Source: Phycicoccus avicenniae_A (GTDB taxonomy: Bacteria > Actinomycetota > Actinomycetes > Actinomycetales > Dermatophilaceae). Taken from it: a DNA stretch of 64,000 nucleotides. The DNA is taken from positions 124,001-188,000 of the forward strand of contig NZ_JBNVZV010000007.1 in the NCBI RefSeq assembly GCF_050496545.1. Direction: 5' to 3'. Position 1 is the first letter of the stretch. Each line of letters starts with the position of its first letter. The notes below the pieces were generated by a model. The model had not been told where the DNA came from. It saw only the letters and a list, made by a program, of their open reading frames with translations, and did not search any database. Positions 51,775 to 61,301 of this stretch are shown piece by piece. The position numbers were made by a program, and so were the translations under genes.

Positions 51775-52448
51775 CGCTTGACCGCCAGACGTCGGGAGAG
51801 GGCGGTGAACAGGACGCCCACCGGCAGGGTGAGGATGACGAAGCCGATCGCGAAGACGAGGAAGACGGTCACGCTGGCGGTCTCGTTCTCGATGATCACC
51901 TTCATCAGGCCCGAGGCCTCGGCGACGCCGATGATCGAGGCGACGGTGGTGTTCTTGGTCAGCGCGATGAGCACCGAGCCGAGCGGTGCGATGGCGCCTC
52001 GGAAGGCCTGCGGCAGGATCACCTCGCGCATCGACTGGGCGAACGTCAGGCCGATGGAGCGGGCGGCCTCGGCCTGCCCGGCCGGCACGGTGTTGACCCC
52101 GGAGCGCAGGGCCTCGCAGACGAACGCCGCGTGGTACACCGCCAGGCCCACGATCGCCCAGCGGATCCCGTTGTCGCGCACCCACGTCGGCGAGCTCGCC
52201 GGGGCGAACTCGAGCTTGAGGATGTAGAACGCCCCGAGGATGCAGAACAGGAGGATGAGGGTGAGCGGGGTGTTGCGGACGGTGTTCACGTAGAACGCCC
52301 CGAGGTTCCGCAGCACGCCGACGGGCGAGACCCGCATGACGGCGAGGACCGTGCCGAGCAGCAGCGAGCCGATCGCCGCGAAGACGGTGAGGTAGACGGT
52401 CATCCCGAACGCCGCGAGGACGTCGTAGTTCTCGAAGATCTCCCGCAC
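51771..52448 (-). CDS. gluC: Amino-acid ABC transporter permease (GluC-like)
   Basis: The 225-residue permease has about five helices and the EAA loop (EAARSIGLTFAQSMREVI). The N-terminus (FENYDVLAAFGMTVYLT) fits GluC of Corynebacterium. GTG at 52448. It follows gluB after an 83-bp gap that holds a strong hairpin, and it overlaps gluD (ATGA). Confidence 0.88.
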   Translation of the reverse strand: MREIFENYDVLAAFGMTVYLTVFAAIGSLLLGTVLAVMRVSPVGVLRNLGAFYVNTVRNTPLTLILLFCILGAFYILKLEFAPASSPTWVRDNGIRWAIVGLAVYHAAFVCEALRSGVNTVPAGQAEAARSIGLTFAQSMREVILPQAFRGAIAPLGSVLIALTKNTTVASIIGVAEASGLMKVIIENETASVTVFLVFAIGFVILTLPVGVLFTALSRRLAVKR

Positions 52449-52477
52449 GGGCGGGTCCCCTTCCGGTCAGCGGTGAC

Positions 52478-52517
52478 GGGGGACGCCGCCCGCCCGGGTG
52501 GGCGGTCGGCGTCCCCC
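52478..52517 (-). other. Intercistronic hairpin between gluB and gluC
   Basis: GGGGGACGCCG (52478-52488) and CGGCGTCCCCC (52507-52517) form an 11-bp perfect stem, with a nested CCGCCC/GGGCGG stem inside. It lies 14 nt beyond the gluB stop. In other ABC operons such hairpins protect the binding-protein mRNA and lower permease expression. Confidence 0.6.
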
Positions 52518-52531
52518 GACGTCGTCGTGCG

Positions 52532-53380
52532 TCAGGAGCAGGCGTCCGGCGTGGGCGGGTTGCCCGCGCCCGGCTTGTAGCCGGCCGGCCCGAGGTTGTC
52601 GTCGATCGCCTTCTGCCAGGCGCCGTCGTTGACCATCTTGGTGATGGCCGCGTTCACCTTCTCGCAGAGGGCGGTGTCGCCCTTCTTGAGGCCGACGCCG
52701 TAGCGCTCCTCGGAGAAGGTCTTGCCGACGACCTTGAACTTGCCCTTGTACTCGTCCTGCGCGGCGAAGCCGGCGAGGATCGTGTCGTCGGTGGTCAGGG
52801 CGTCGACGCCCTTGTTGGCCAGTGCCGGGAGGCACTCGGAGTAGGTGGCGAACTCCTGGAGCTGGACGCCCGGGTACTGGTCCTTGACCTTCTGGGCCGA
52901 GGTCGAGCCGGTGACCGAGCAGAGCTTCTTGCCCTCGAGGGCGTCCGGGCCGGTGACCGAGGAGTCGTCCGCGCGCACGAGCAGGTCCTGGCCGGCGACG
53001 AAGTACGGCCCGGCGAAGGAGACCTTCTCCTTGCGGGCGTCGGTGATCGAGTAGGTCGCGAGGACCATGTCGACCTGACCCGTGGAGATGAGGGTCTCGC
53101 GCTGCGCGCTGGGGGCCTGCACCCAGGTGATGTCGGCCGCGTCGGTGCCGAGCTCCTTGGCGATGTACGTCGCGACGTCGACGTCCATGCCCGAGTACTC
53201 GGTGCCCTTCTTCAGGCCCATGCCCGGCTGGTCGAACTTGATGCCGATCTTCAGGCCGCCGCCGGAGTCGCCGGACTCGCCGCCGCCGCTCCCGGTGTTC
53301 CCTGCGTCGGAGCCGCAGGCCGCCAGGCCGAGGGCGAGTGCCGCGGTGGCCGCGACCGCACCCCATCGTCGTGTCGTCAT
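52532..53380 (-). CDS. gluB: Amino-acid-binding lipoprotein (GluB-like)
   Basis: The 282-residue protein has a lipoprotein signal (AAVAATAALALGLAACGS) and the family-3 solute-binding fold (IGIKFDQPGMGLKKGTEY, GMDVDVATYIAKELG, MVLATYSITDARKEKVSF). It captures a polar amino acid, likely glutamate, outside the membrane. It lies between gluA and gluC. Confidence 0.9.
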   Translation of the reverse strand: MTTRRWGAVAATAALALGLAACGSDAGNTGSGGGESGDSGGGLKIGIKFDQPGMGLKKGTEYSGMDVDVATYIAKELGTDAADITWVQAPSAQRETLISTGQVDMVLATYSITDARKEKVSFAGPYFVAGQDLLVRADDSSVTGPDALEGKKLCSVTGSTSAQKVKDQYPGVQLQEFATYSECLPALANKGVDALTTDDTILAGFAAQDEYKGKFKVVGKTFSEERYGVGLKKGDTALCEKVNAAITKMVNDGAWQKAIDDNLGPAGYKPGAGNPPTPDACS

Positions 53381-53400
53381 GTGCTGTTCCTCCCTGTCGT

Positions 53401-53428
53401 GCCGTGCCCCGGGTGGTCGGGGCGCGGC
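53401..53428 (-). other. Hairpin between gluA and gluB
   Basis: GCCGTGCCCCG (53401-53411), loop GGTGGT, CGGGGCGCGGC (53418-53428): an 11-bp stem with one G-T pair, in the 68-bp gap between gluA and gluB. May set relative expression. Confidence 0.45.
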
Positions 53429-53448
53429 GATGTGCAGTCCCTCGTGGG

Positions 53449-54189
53449 TCAGTGGGTGAGGATCTTCCCGAGGAAGTCCTTGGCCCGCTCGCTCTGCGGG
53501 TTCGTGAAGAACTCCTCGGGCGTGCCCTCCTCGACGATCTGGCCGTCGGAGAGGAAGACGACCCGGTTGGCCGCCTTGCGGGCGAAGCCCATCTCGTGGG
53601 TGACGACGATCATCGTCATGCCGCTCCTCGCCAGCTCGACCATGACGTCGAGGACCTCGGTGATCATCTCGGGGTCCAGCGCGGAGGTCGGCTCGTCGAA
53701 GAGCATGACCTTGGGGTCCATCGCGAGCGAGCGGGCGATGGCCACACGCTGCTGCTGCCCGCCGGAGAGCTGGGCGGGGTACTTCTCGGCCTGGTGGGCG
53801 ACGCCGACCCGTTCGAGGAGCTCCATCGCGCGCTTGTCCGCGTCGGCCTTCTTCATCCCGCGGACCTTGACCGGCCCGAGCGTGACGTTCTCGAGGATCG
53901 TCTTGTGGGCGAAGAGGTTGAAGGACTGGAACACCATCCCGACGTCCGCGCGCAGGGCCGCGAGCTCCTTGCCCTCCTCGGGGAGGTGCTTGCCGTCGAT
54001 GGTGATCGACCCGGACTCGATGGTCTCGAGGCGGTTGATGGTGCGGCAGAGCGTGGACTTCCCGGAGCCCGAGGGGCCGATGAGGATGACCACCTCGCCC
54101 GTGCCGACGGTGAGGTCGATGTCCTTGAGCACGTGGAGGTCACCGAAGTGCTTGTTGACGTCCTTCATGACGACCAGGGCTTCGCTCAT
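53449..54189 (-). CDS. gluA: Amino-acid ABC transporter ATP-binding protein (GluA-like)
   Basis: The 246-residue ATPase has Walker A GPSGSGKST, signature LSGGQQQR, Walker B MLFDEPTSALD and the switch His in VVTHEMGFAR, as in the GluA/GlnQ group. It is first in the operon. Confidence 0.93.
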   Translation of the reverse strand: MSEALVVMKDVNKHFGDLHVLKDIDLTVGTGEVVILIGPSGSGKSTLCRTINRLETIESGSITIDGKHLPEEGKELAALRADVGMVFQSFNLFAHKTILENVTLGPVKVRGMKKADADKRAMELLERVGVAHQAEKYPAQLSGGQQQRVAIARSLAMDPKVMLFDEPTSALDPEMITEVLDVMVELARSGMTMIVVTHEMGFARKAANRVVFLSDGQIVEEGTPEEFFTNPQSERAKDFLGKILTH

Positions 54190-54299
54190 GCTGCTGCAAC
54201 CTAGTCAAGACCGGGCCTCTCAGGGAAATGCCAGCCACCCGATCGGGCATCGTGACCGATCCGAGACCTCGGGACGGCGGCGCGCCGGGAGGTGTCGGA

Positions 54300-54632
54300 T
54301 CAGGCCACCCAGACCTTCCGCAGCGTGGCCGTGACCGTCCAGGTCGTGCGCTCGCCGGCCCGCAGACGGACGGCCGTCCCGGGCCCGAGGTCGATGGTCT
54401 CGCCGTCCTCGAACTCCACCGTCCCCGCGCCGGACAGGACGACGAACACCTCGTCGGTCTCGGTGTCCCGGGCGGTCCCGGCGGTCATCTCCCAGACGCC
54501 CACCTCGACGTCGCCCAGCGCCGCGAGCGTACGGACCGCCGCGGTCGGGCTGCCGGCCACGACGTCGGCGGTCGGCAGCGGGTGGTGGGGGAGGGCGAGG
54601 CTGTGGGCGTCGGCGAGGAGGCGGTCGGACAT
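54300..54632 (-). CDS. Cupin-domain protein
   Basis: The 110-residue protein is a small cupin with VGVWEMTAGTARDTETDEVF and VVLSGAGTVEFEDGETIDLG. This fits the DUF861-type cupins that often sit next to amine oxidases. Divergent from an FAD oxidoreductase, with a 140-bp gap. Cytoplasmic; substrate unknown. ATG at 54632. Confidence 0.85.
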   Translation of the reverse strand: MSDRLLADAHSLALPHHPLPTADVVAGSPTAAVRTLAALGDVEVGVWEMTAGTARDTETDEVFVVLSGAGTVEFEDGETIDLGPGTAVRLRAGERTTWTVTATLRKVWVA

Positions 54633-54772
54633 GACCGGATGGTGTCACGCCACCGATCGAGAAGCCAGCAGACCCTCGAGCCGTCGGTTTCCGAGGCAGC
54701 CGGCCGTGGGAGGTCCGTGATCCGTGGACACGGGCGCGCGCGACGGGACCGCGCTGGGGCATGATGCTCGGC

Positions 54773-56179
54773 ATGCCCGTCTCGCCGTCCGTGGTCCGCG
54801 CCTCGCTCGCCGACGCGGTGCCGGACGTCTTCTGGACCGACCGCCCCGCGCTGCGCCCCGACCCGCGCCCGGCGCTGACCGGCTCCGGGCACCACGCCGA
54901 CCTGGTCGTGGTCGGCGGGGGCTTCACCGGGCTCTGGGCCGCGCTCCAGGCCAAGGAGGACGACCCCTCCCTCGATGTCGTCGTCCTCGAGCGGGGGCGG
55001 CTCGGGATCGCGGCGTCGGGGCGCAACGGCGGGTTCGTCTCGCCGTCGCTCACCCACGGGCTGGCCCAGGGCGTGGCCTGCTGGCCGGACGAGGTGCCCG
55101 CGCTGGAACGCCTGGGCGCCGAGAACATGGCCGGCCTCGCCGACGCGGTCGAGCGGTACGGCATCGACTGCGACCTCCATGTGCCCGGTGAGCTGACCCT
55201 CGCCCTCGACGAGCGTCAGCTCGCCACGGTCCGGGAGGCCCACGCCCTGCACCGCGAGCACGGCGTGCCCGTCGAGCTGCTCGATGCATCGGCGGCCCGG
55301 GCCCGCGTGGACTCCCCGCGCTACCTCGGGGGGATGCACGACCCGACGGTCGGGCTCGTCGACCCCGCGCGGCTGGTCTGGGGGCTGGCGGCGGCCGCCG
55401 AGCGGCTCGGGGTGCGGGTCCACGAGGACACCGCCGTCGCCCGGTTCGACGCGGACGGCGACGGGCTGCTCGTCGGCACCGAGTGGGGGAGCATCCGCGG
55501 CCGGCGGGTCGTCGTGGGCACCGGCGCCTTCCGGGGGGTCCTGCGCCGGCTGGCCTGGTACACGCTGCCGGTCTACGACCACGTGCTGATGACCGAGCCG
55601 CTGACGCCCGCGCAGCTGGCCGCCGTCGGCTGGGAGGGGCGCGAAGGGCTCACCGACGCCGGCAACCAGTTCCACTACTACCGGCGGACGCTGGACGACC
55701 GCGTGCTCTTCGGCGGCTACGACGCGAACTACCACTTTCCCGGGCGGATCGACCCTCGGTACGAGCAGTCGGCGTCCCACGACCTGCTGGCGCGCCACTT
55801 CCTCGAGATCTTCCCCCAGCTCGAGGGCGTGCGCTTCACCCACCGCTGGGCCGGCGTCATCGACACCACGTCGCGGTTCACGCCAGTGTTCGGGACGGCG
55901 TTCGGCGGTCGGCTCGCGTACGCGGTGGGCTACACCGGCCTCGGGGTGGCCTCCACCCGCTTCGGCGCGCGGGTCGCCCTGGACCTCGTGCACGGCCGCG
56001 ACACCGAGGTCACCCGGCTGGGGATGGTGCGCCGCAAGCCGCTACCCTTCCCGCCCGAGCCGTTCCGGGCGATCGGGGTCAAGGCCACGCGGGCCTCGCT
56101 GGCCGCCGAGGACCGCACCGGCCGGCGCAACCTGTGGCTGCGCGGGATGGACGCCGTCGGCATCGGGTTCGACAGCTGA
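54773..56179 (+). CDS. FAD-dependent amine oxidoreductase (PuuB-like)
   Basis: The 468-residue protein has the dinucleotide motif VVVGGGFTGLWAA (Gly48-50), ERGRLGIAASGRNGGFVSPS and a C-terminal VGYTGLGVASTRFGARVA. This matches DAO-fold enzymes such as gamma-glutamylputrescine oxidase, though the substrate is not fixed. ATG at 54773 (MPVSPSVV) is preferred; ATG at 54761 is in frame and possible. Opposite the cupin gene. Confidence 0.85.
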   Translation: MPVSPSVVRASLADAVPDVFWTDRPALRPDPRPALTGSGHHADLVVVGGGFTGLWAALQAKEDDPSLDVVVLERGRLGIAASGRNGGFVSPSLTHGLAQGVACWPDEVPALERLGAENMAGLADAVERYGIDCDLHVPGELTLALDERQLATVREAHALHREHGVPVELLDASAARARVDSPRYLGGMHDPTVGLVDPARLVWGLAAAAERLGVRVHEDTAVARFDADGDGLLVGTEWGSIRGRRVVVGTGAFRGVLRRLAWYTLPVYDHVLMTEPLTPAQLAAVGWEGREGLTDAGNQFHYYRRTLDDRVLFGGYDANYHFPGRIDPRYEQSASHDLLARHFLEIFPQLEGVRFTHRWAGVIDTTSRFTPVFGTAFGGRLAYAVGYTGLGVASTRFGARVALDLVHGRDTEVTRLGMVRRKPLPFPPEPFRAIGVKATRASLAAEDRTGRRNLWLRGMDAVGIGFDS

Positions 56180-56193
56180 GGGTCCGGGCCGGC

Positions 56194-57087
56194 TCAGGAG
56201 ACGAAGTGCTCCCGCCGCCCCGCGGCCGACCGCTCCCGCCAGACGCGCCACCACCCGGGGTCCCGGCGCAGCACGAGGTGGTACCACGCGTAGCGCGCCT
56301 CGTCCGGCCAGCGCCGCCAGCGCATGCCCGGCTGGCTCGTGAGCCAGCCGAGGTTGCGGTAGGCGACCTCGGCGCGCGCCGGGTCCGCCGGGACGTACAC
56401 CGGCAGGGTGCCGCCGAGCAGCGGCACGACGTCACGGGCGCCGGAGGGGTGCAGCCACGACGCGTCGAGGCAGGTGCCGAAGGGCAGGCCGCTGCGCACG
56501 AGCCGCCGGTGGATCTCGACCTCGTCGCCCCGCACGACGAGCCGGGGGTCGGGCACGCCGACGGCGTCGAGCGCTCGGGCAGCGAGGAGCATCCCGTTGA
56601 AGGGGTTGACGACGTCGCGCAGCACCCCGGTGGCCGGCAGGTCCGTCCGGACGGTCGCCCGGCGGGTGCCGCTGCGCAGCCCGAAGGCCAGCCGCGAGGG
56701 GTCGTCGACGTCGAGGACGAGGGGGGCCACGACCTCGAGGGACTCGCGGTCGGCGGCGGCGAGGAGGGCGGTGAGGGTGCCCGTCGTCGCCGGACGCCCG
56801 TCGTCGTCGGCCATCCACACCCAGTCCGCCCCGAGCGCGCGTGCGGTGAGGAGGCCGTAGGCGAACCCGCCCGCGCCCCCGAGGTTCGTGGCCGACGGCA
56901 GGTAGGTCAGCGGGAGGTCGCAGCCCTCGACGACGTCTCGTGTGTGGGGATCGTCCGCGTTGTCGACGACCACGAGGTGGTCGGGGCGGCGGTCCTGTGC
57001 GGCGAGCGCCGCCAGCCCCCGGGCGAGCAGCCCGGGACGGCGGTGTGTGACGACGACGGCGACGACGCGCCCGGCGGTGCGGTTCAC
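56194..57087 (-). CDS. Family 2 glycosyltransferase (GlfT1/rhamnosyltransferase type)
   Basis: The 297-residue enzyme has a GT2 core (VVAVVVTHRRPGLLARGLAA), NLGGAGGFAYG, the metal motif MADDDG, and RGDEVEIHRRL. It uses a nucleotide sugar to elongate a cell-surface glycan. GTG at 57087 (VNRTAGRVVAV). Divergent from the galactan operon; its neighbour to the left is convergent. Confidence 0.85.
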   Translation of the reverse strand: MNRTAGRVVAVVVTHRRPGLLARGLAALAAQDRRPDHLVVVDNADDPHTRDVVEGCDLPLTYLPSATNLGGAGGFAYGLLTARALGADWVWMADDDGRPATTGTLTALLAAADRESLEVVAPLVLDVDDPSRLAFGLRSGTRRATVRTDLPATGVLRDVVNPFNGMLLAARALDAVGVPDPRLVVRGDEVEIHRRLVRSGLPFGTCLDASWLHPSGARDVVPLLGGTLPVYVPADPARAEVAYRNLGWLTSQPGMRWRRWPDEARYAWYHLVLRRDPGWWRVWRERSAAGRREHFVS

Positions 57088-57243
57088 GTCCCCGACGATA
57101 GGGCGCGCGGACGAGCGGCTCCCGTCCTCGAGGTGAACTGCAGGCGTCGCCGCGATGGCCCCTGCCGGCGCATGACGGCTCCCCGCCCGGCACCGGTCAC
57201 CCTGCGGCCGTGGCGAGTTCACCGTCCGTACCCCGTCCGTCCC

Positions 57244-57249
57244 TAGCGT
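57244..57249 (+). promoter_or_regulatory. Leaderless-type -10 element of the galactan operon
   Basis: TAGCGT (57244-57249) lies 7 nt before the GTG at 57257. No ribosome-binding site precedes the start. Confidence 0.45.
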
Positions 57250-57256
57250 CGTCGGC

Positions 57257-58198
57257 GTGAGCGAACCCTTCTCCCTGCTCCTGCCCGTCTACCGCGGTGA
57301 CCGGCCACAGCACCTCGTCTCGGCGTTCCGCAGCACCGTGCACGAGCAGCTGCGCCGCCCCGACGAGGTGGTCGTCGTCCAGGACGGCCACATCGGCCCG
57401 GAGCTCGCCTCGGCCCTCGAGAAGCTCGAGTCCGGGTCGCCCGTCCCCGTGCGACGGCTCCGCCTCTCGCACAACGTCGGTCTGGCCCAAGCCCTCCAGT
57501 GTGGCCTCGCGGCCTGCCGGCACGACGTCGTGGCCCGGATGGACGCCGACGACATCTCGCTGCCGCACCGCTTCCTCGTGCAGCTCCCGGTCGTCGAGGA
57601 CGGCGCCGACCTCGTCGGTGCGGCGGTGCTGGAGGTGGAGGGCGACGACGTGCGCGCCGGCGGGGGAGTCCTGCGCGTCCCGCCGGTGGAGGCCTACGAC
57701 ATCGCCGCGACCGCCCGCTGGCGCAACCCGTTCAACCACCCGACCGTCGTCTACCGGCGCAGCGCGGTGCTCGCCGCCGGGGGCTACCGCGAGCTGCCGT
57801 TCATGGAGGACTACTGGGTCTTCACCCGGATGATCGCCAACGGGGCGCGGGTCGTCAACATCGCGGAGCCACTCGTGCGGTACCGGGTCGACACCGGCGC
57901 GTACGAGCGCAAGGGCGGTGTGCGACAGCTGCGCTCGGAGCTGCGGCTCCAGCGCCGCCTGCGGTCCGAGGGCTTCACGAGCACCGGCCAGATGGTGCGC
58001 AACTCCGCCGTCCGGGGCGGGTACCGCCTCGTCCCGACGGCGCTCCGCCGGCGTGCCTACCGGCACACCTTCACGAGCGACCCCGCGACCGCCACCGAGC
58101 TCCCCCTGCCCGTGGCGCCGCCGTGGCACCGGCACCCGTCCGCCGGGCGGTGGGTCGCCCCGCCGGCCGTGCGCACCGGGACGGAGGACGAGGCATGA
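57257..58198 (+). CDS. Family 2 glycosyltransferase
   Basis: The 313-residue enzyme has a GT2 core (FSLLLPVYRGDRPQHL), LSHNVGLAQALQCGL, the metal motif ARMDADDIS and FMEDYWVFTRMI. It overlaps glf by 4 bp (ATGA). Probably adds an early sugar in galactan or another wall polymer. Confidence 0.88.
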   Translation: MSEPFSLLLPVYRGDRPQHLVSAFRSTVHEQLRRPDEVVVVQDGHIGPELASALEKLESGSPVPVRRLRLSHNVGLAQALQCGLAACRHDVVARMDADDISLPHRFLVQLPVVEDGADLVGAAVLEVEGDDVRAGGGVLRVPPVEAYDIAATARWRNPFNHPTVVYRRSAVLAAGGYRELPFMEDYWVFTRMIANGARVVNIAEPLVRYRVDTGAYERKGGVRQLRSELRLQRRLRSEGFTSTGQMVRNSAVRGGYRLVPTALRRRAYRHTFTSDPATATELPLPVAPPWHRHPSAGRWVAPPAVRTGTEDEA

Positions 58199-59373
58199 GC
58201 GGCGTCGACCTCGTCGTCGTCGGGTCCGGCCTGTACGGCCTGACCGTCGCCGAGCGCGCCGCGGAGCGCGGCCTGGACGTCCTCGTCCTCGAGAAGCGGG
58301 ACCACATCGGCGGCAACGCCTGGAGCGAGGTGGAGCCCGAGACCGGCATCGAGGTGCACCGGTACGGCGCCCACCTGTTCCACACGAGCAACGCGCGGGT
58401 GTGGGAGTACGTCAACCGGTTCACGGCCTTCACCGACTACGTCCACCGCGTGTGGACCGTGCACCGCGGCGAGGTCTTCCCGATGCCGATCAACCTCGGC
58501 ACGCTCAATCAGTTCTTCCGCAGCGCCCACAGCCCGGAGGCCGCGCGCGCCCTGGTGGCCGAGCAGGCCGCCGAGCTCGCCGGCGACCCGCGCAACCTCG
58601 AGGAGAAGGCCATCAGCCTCATCGGGCGGCCGCTCTACGAGGCGTTCGTGCGCGGGTACACCGCCAAGCAGTGGCAGACCGACCCCACCGAGCTGCCGGC
58701 GGAGATCATCTCCCGTCTGCCCGTGCGGTTCTCGTACGACAACCGCTACTTCTCCGACACGTGGGAGGGCCTGCCGGTCGACGGCTACGCCGCGTGGCTG
58801 ACCCGGATGGCCAACCACGCGCGCATCGAGGTCCGACTGGGCACCGACGTGCTCGAGGGCGACCACCACCTGCACCGGGACCGGTTCGTCGGGCAGGTGC
58901 CCGTCGTCGTCACCGCACCCGTGGACCGGTGGTTCGGCGAGGCGCACGGCCGGCTCGGCTGGCGCACGCTCGACTTCGACCAGGAGGTCCTCCCGGTGGG
59001 GGACCACCAGGGCACCGCGGTCCTCAACGAGGCCGACGAGTCCGTCCCGTGGACCCGGACGCTCGAGTTCCGGCACTTCCACCCGGAGCGGACCCACTAC
59101 CCGAGCGACCGGACGGTCGTCGTCCGCGAGCACTCCCGGTTCGCCGGGCCGGGCGACGAGCCGTACTACCCGGTGGCCGCTCCCGCGGACCGCGAGCGGG
59201 TGGCCGCCTACCGCGAGCTGGCGAACCTCGAGCGCGGCCTCGGTGTCCACTTCGGCGGACGGCTGGGCACCTACAAGTACCTCGACATGCACATGGCCAT
59301 CGCCTCGGCGCTGACCTTCGTCGACAACGAGCTGGACGACCTGCTCGCCGGCCGCCCGGTGGGTGCACGGTGA
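58195..59373 (+). CDS. glf: UDP-galactopyranose mutase
   Basis: The 392-residue flavoenzyme has VVGSGLYGLTVAERA, HIGGNAWSE, RYGAHLFHTSN, ISRLPVRFSYDNRYFSDT and GRLGTYKYLDMH, which are diagnostic. It converts UDP-galactopyranose to UDP-galactofuranose using reduced FAD. Overlaps the GT2 before it and the GlfT2-like gene after it. Confidence 0.97.
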   Translation: MSGVDLVVVGSGLYGLTVAERAAERGLDVLVLEKRDHIGGNAWSEVEPETGIEVHRYGAHLFHTSNARVWEYVNRFTAFTDYVHRVWTVHRGEVFPMPINLGTLNQFFRSAHSPEAARALVAEQAAELAGDPRNLEEKAISLIGRPLYEAFVRGYTAKQWQTDPTELPAEIISRLPVRFSYDNRYFSDTWEGLPVDGYAAWLTRMANHARIEVRLGTDVLEGDHHLHRDRFVGQVPVVVTAPVDRWFGEAHGRLGWRTLDFDQEVLPVGDHQGTAVLNEADESVPWTRTLEFRHFHPERTHYPSDRTVVVREHSRFAGPGDEPYYPVAAPADRERVAAYRELANLERGLGVHFGGRLGTYKYLDMHMAIASALTFVDNELDDLLAGRPVGAR

Positions 59374-61301
59374 CCGACCTCGACGTCGTCGCCCGGGTCG
59401 TCCTCCCGCTCGACGGGGACCTCGACGTGCTCCCGCTCTACGTCGACGGCCGGCACGTCCAGGAGCCGCCGGTCGACGAGAACCAGCCCGTGCTGTCCCT
59501 GCCGTCCGACCAGCACCCGGACCAGGTCCTGGGCCGCCGCTCCTACCGCCTCGGAGAGGGCGTGGGTGCATCGTTCGCGACCTGGCTCAACGCCTTTCCC
59601 GCCTCGTACTGGCGCCGGTGGACGACCGCCACCGAGGTGGTGCTGCGGGTCCGTACCACCGGCGAGGGCGTGCTCATGGTGTACCGGTCCTCGGCCCGGG
59701 GTGCCAGCGCGCGGGTGACCAGCCGCTCGCTCGACGGGTCCGCCGACCACGAGGTGCGGCTGCCGCTCGACACCTTCGCCGACGGCGGCTGGTACTGGTT
59801 CGACCTCGTCGCCGGGGCCGGTGGGCTCGTGCTGAACGAGGCCGACTGGAGCGTGCCCGTGGGCGACGCCCCGGCGCCCACGCCGGGCGGGACGACGGTC
59901 GGCATCACGACCTTCGACCGGCCCGGGTACTGCGCCGCGCTCCTGGCCCAGCTGGGCTCGGCGTCCGAGCTCGACGACGTCCTCGACGCGGTGGTCGTCG
60001 TCGACCAGGGCAGCCGCCGGGTGGAGGAGGACCCGGGGTTCCCGGAGGCCGAGCGACTCCTCGGCGACCGGCTCCGCGTCATCCGACAGGCCAACCTCGG
60101 TGGCTCGGGCGGGTTCTCGCGCGCGATGCTCGAGACGCTCGACGCCGGCCGGTCCGAGCACGTGCTGCTCCTCGACGACGACGTCGTGTGCGAGCCGGAG
60201 GGCATCGCCCGGGCCGTGGCCTTCGCTCGGCACTGCCGCCGTCCGACGGTGGTCGGCGGCCACATGTTCTCGATGTACGAGCGCTCGGTGCTGCACGCCG
60301 TCGCCGAGGTCGTGCGCCCCTGGCAGTTCCGCTGGGCGCCGTCCGGCCCGTCGGAGCACGACCACGACCTGGCCCGCCGCACGCTGCGCGCCACCCCCTG
60401 GCTGCACCGGCGCCTGCCGGCCGACTACACCGGGTGGTGGATGTGCCTCGTGCCGACCGCGGTCCTGCGTGACGTCGGGCTCTCGCTGCCGTTCTTCATC
60501 AAGTGGGACGACGCGGAGTTCGGGCTGCGCGCCGGGGCGGCCGGCCATCCGACGGTCTCGCTCCCGGGCGCCGCCGTGTGGCACGTGCCGTGGACCGACA
60601 AGGACGACAGCACCGACTGGCAGGCCTACTTCCACGCCCGCAACCGCATCGTCGCGGCGCTGCTGCACTCGCGCTACGACCGCGGCGGCCGGCTGGTGCG
60701 CGAGAGCCTGCTCATCTCGGTCAAGCACGTCCTCGCCATGCAGTACGGCGCGGCGGCCCTGCGCACCCGCGCCCTGCGCGACGTGCTGCGCGGCCCCGAC
60801 GTGCTGCACGCCGAGCTCGGCAGCGCCCTCGGCGAGGTCCGGGCTCTGCGCGCCCGACACCCGGATGCGCACGTGCGCCCGGACGCCGAGGACTTCGCGC
60901 GGGTGACGCCCCGCCGGCGCCGGAAGCGCGACCCCGACCCGACCCGCCCGACCGGCCGGGTGGCGACCCTGGCCGCGGGCGCCGCGGGGCTGCTCCACCA
61001 GGTGCTGCCGGTGCCCCCGGGCGCCCACGACGCCCCGGAGGTCGAGGTCGCGGCGGCCGACGCCGGCTGGTGGTCCCTGGCCCGGCTCGACTCCGCCCTG
61101 GTCGCGACCGCCGACGGCGGCGGGCTGGCGTGGCTGCGCCGCTCGCGCGGGGACGCGGGCCGCGCTCTCGCCGAGGCGGTCGACGTGCACCGCGAGCTGC
61201 TGGCGCGCTGGCCTGAGCTGTCCTCGCGGTACCGCGGGGCGCTGCCCGAGCTCACCGGGGAGTACGCCTGGCGCCGGACCCTCGGGCTGGACGCGTCGTG
61301 A
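59370..61301 (+). CDS. glfT2: GlfT2-like galactofuranosyltransferase
   Basis: The 643-residue protein has an N-terminal beta domain, a GT2 core (TTVGITTFDRPGYCAALL), the metal motif LLLDDDV, IKWDDAEFGLRA with the acid, HVPW and a C-terminal helical domain with ARNRIVAALLHSRYD. This is GlfT2 architecture, the galactan polymerase of mycobacteria. GTG at 59370 overlaps glf by 4 bp. Confidence 0.92.
   Translation: MTDLDVVARVVLPLDGDLDVLPLYVDGRHVQEPPVDENQPVLSLPSDQHPDQVLGRRSYRLGEGVGASFATWLNAFPASYWRRWTTATEVVLRVRTTGEGVLMVYRSSARGASARVTSRSLDGSADHEVRLPLDTFADGGWYWFDLVAGAGGLVLNEADWSVPVGDAPAPTPGGTTVGITTFDRPGYCAALLAQLGSASELDDVLDAVVVVDQGSRRVEEDPGFPEAERLLGDRLRVIRQANLGGSGGFSRAMLETLDAGRSEHVLLLDDDVVCEPEGIARAVAFARHCRRPTVVGGHMFSMYERSVLHAVAEVVRPWQFRWAPSGPSEHDHDLARRTLRATPWLHRRLPADYTGWWMCLVPTAVLRDVGLSLPFFIKWDDAEFGLRAGAAGHPTVSLPGAAVWHVPWTDKDDSTDWQAYFHARNRIVAALLHSRYDRGGRLVRESLLISVKHVLAMQYGAAALRTRALRDVLRGPDVLHAELGSALGEVRALRARHPDAHVRPDAEDFARVTPRRRRKRDPDPTRPTGRVATLAAGAAGLLHQVLPVPPGAHDAPEVEVAAADAGWWSLARLDSALVATADGGGLAWLRRSRGDAGRALAEAVDVHRELLARWPELSSRYRGALPELTGEYAWRRTLGLDAS

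Noticed and set aside
54761..54772. Earlier ATG of the FAD oxidoreductase
   Set aside because: No ribosome-binding site precedes it; the start at 54773 has a CATGAT element 7 nt upstream. The two cannot be separated with certainty.
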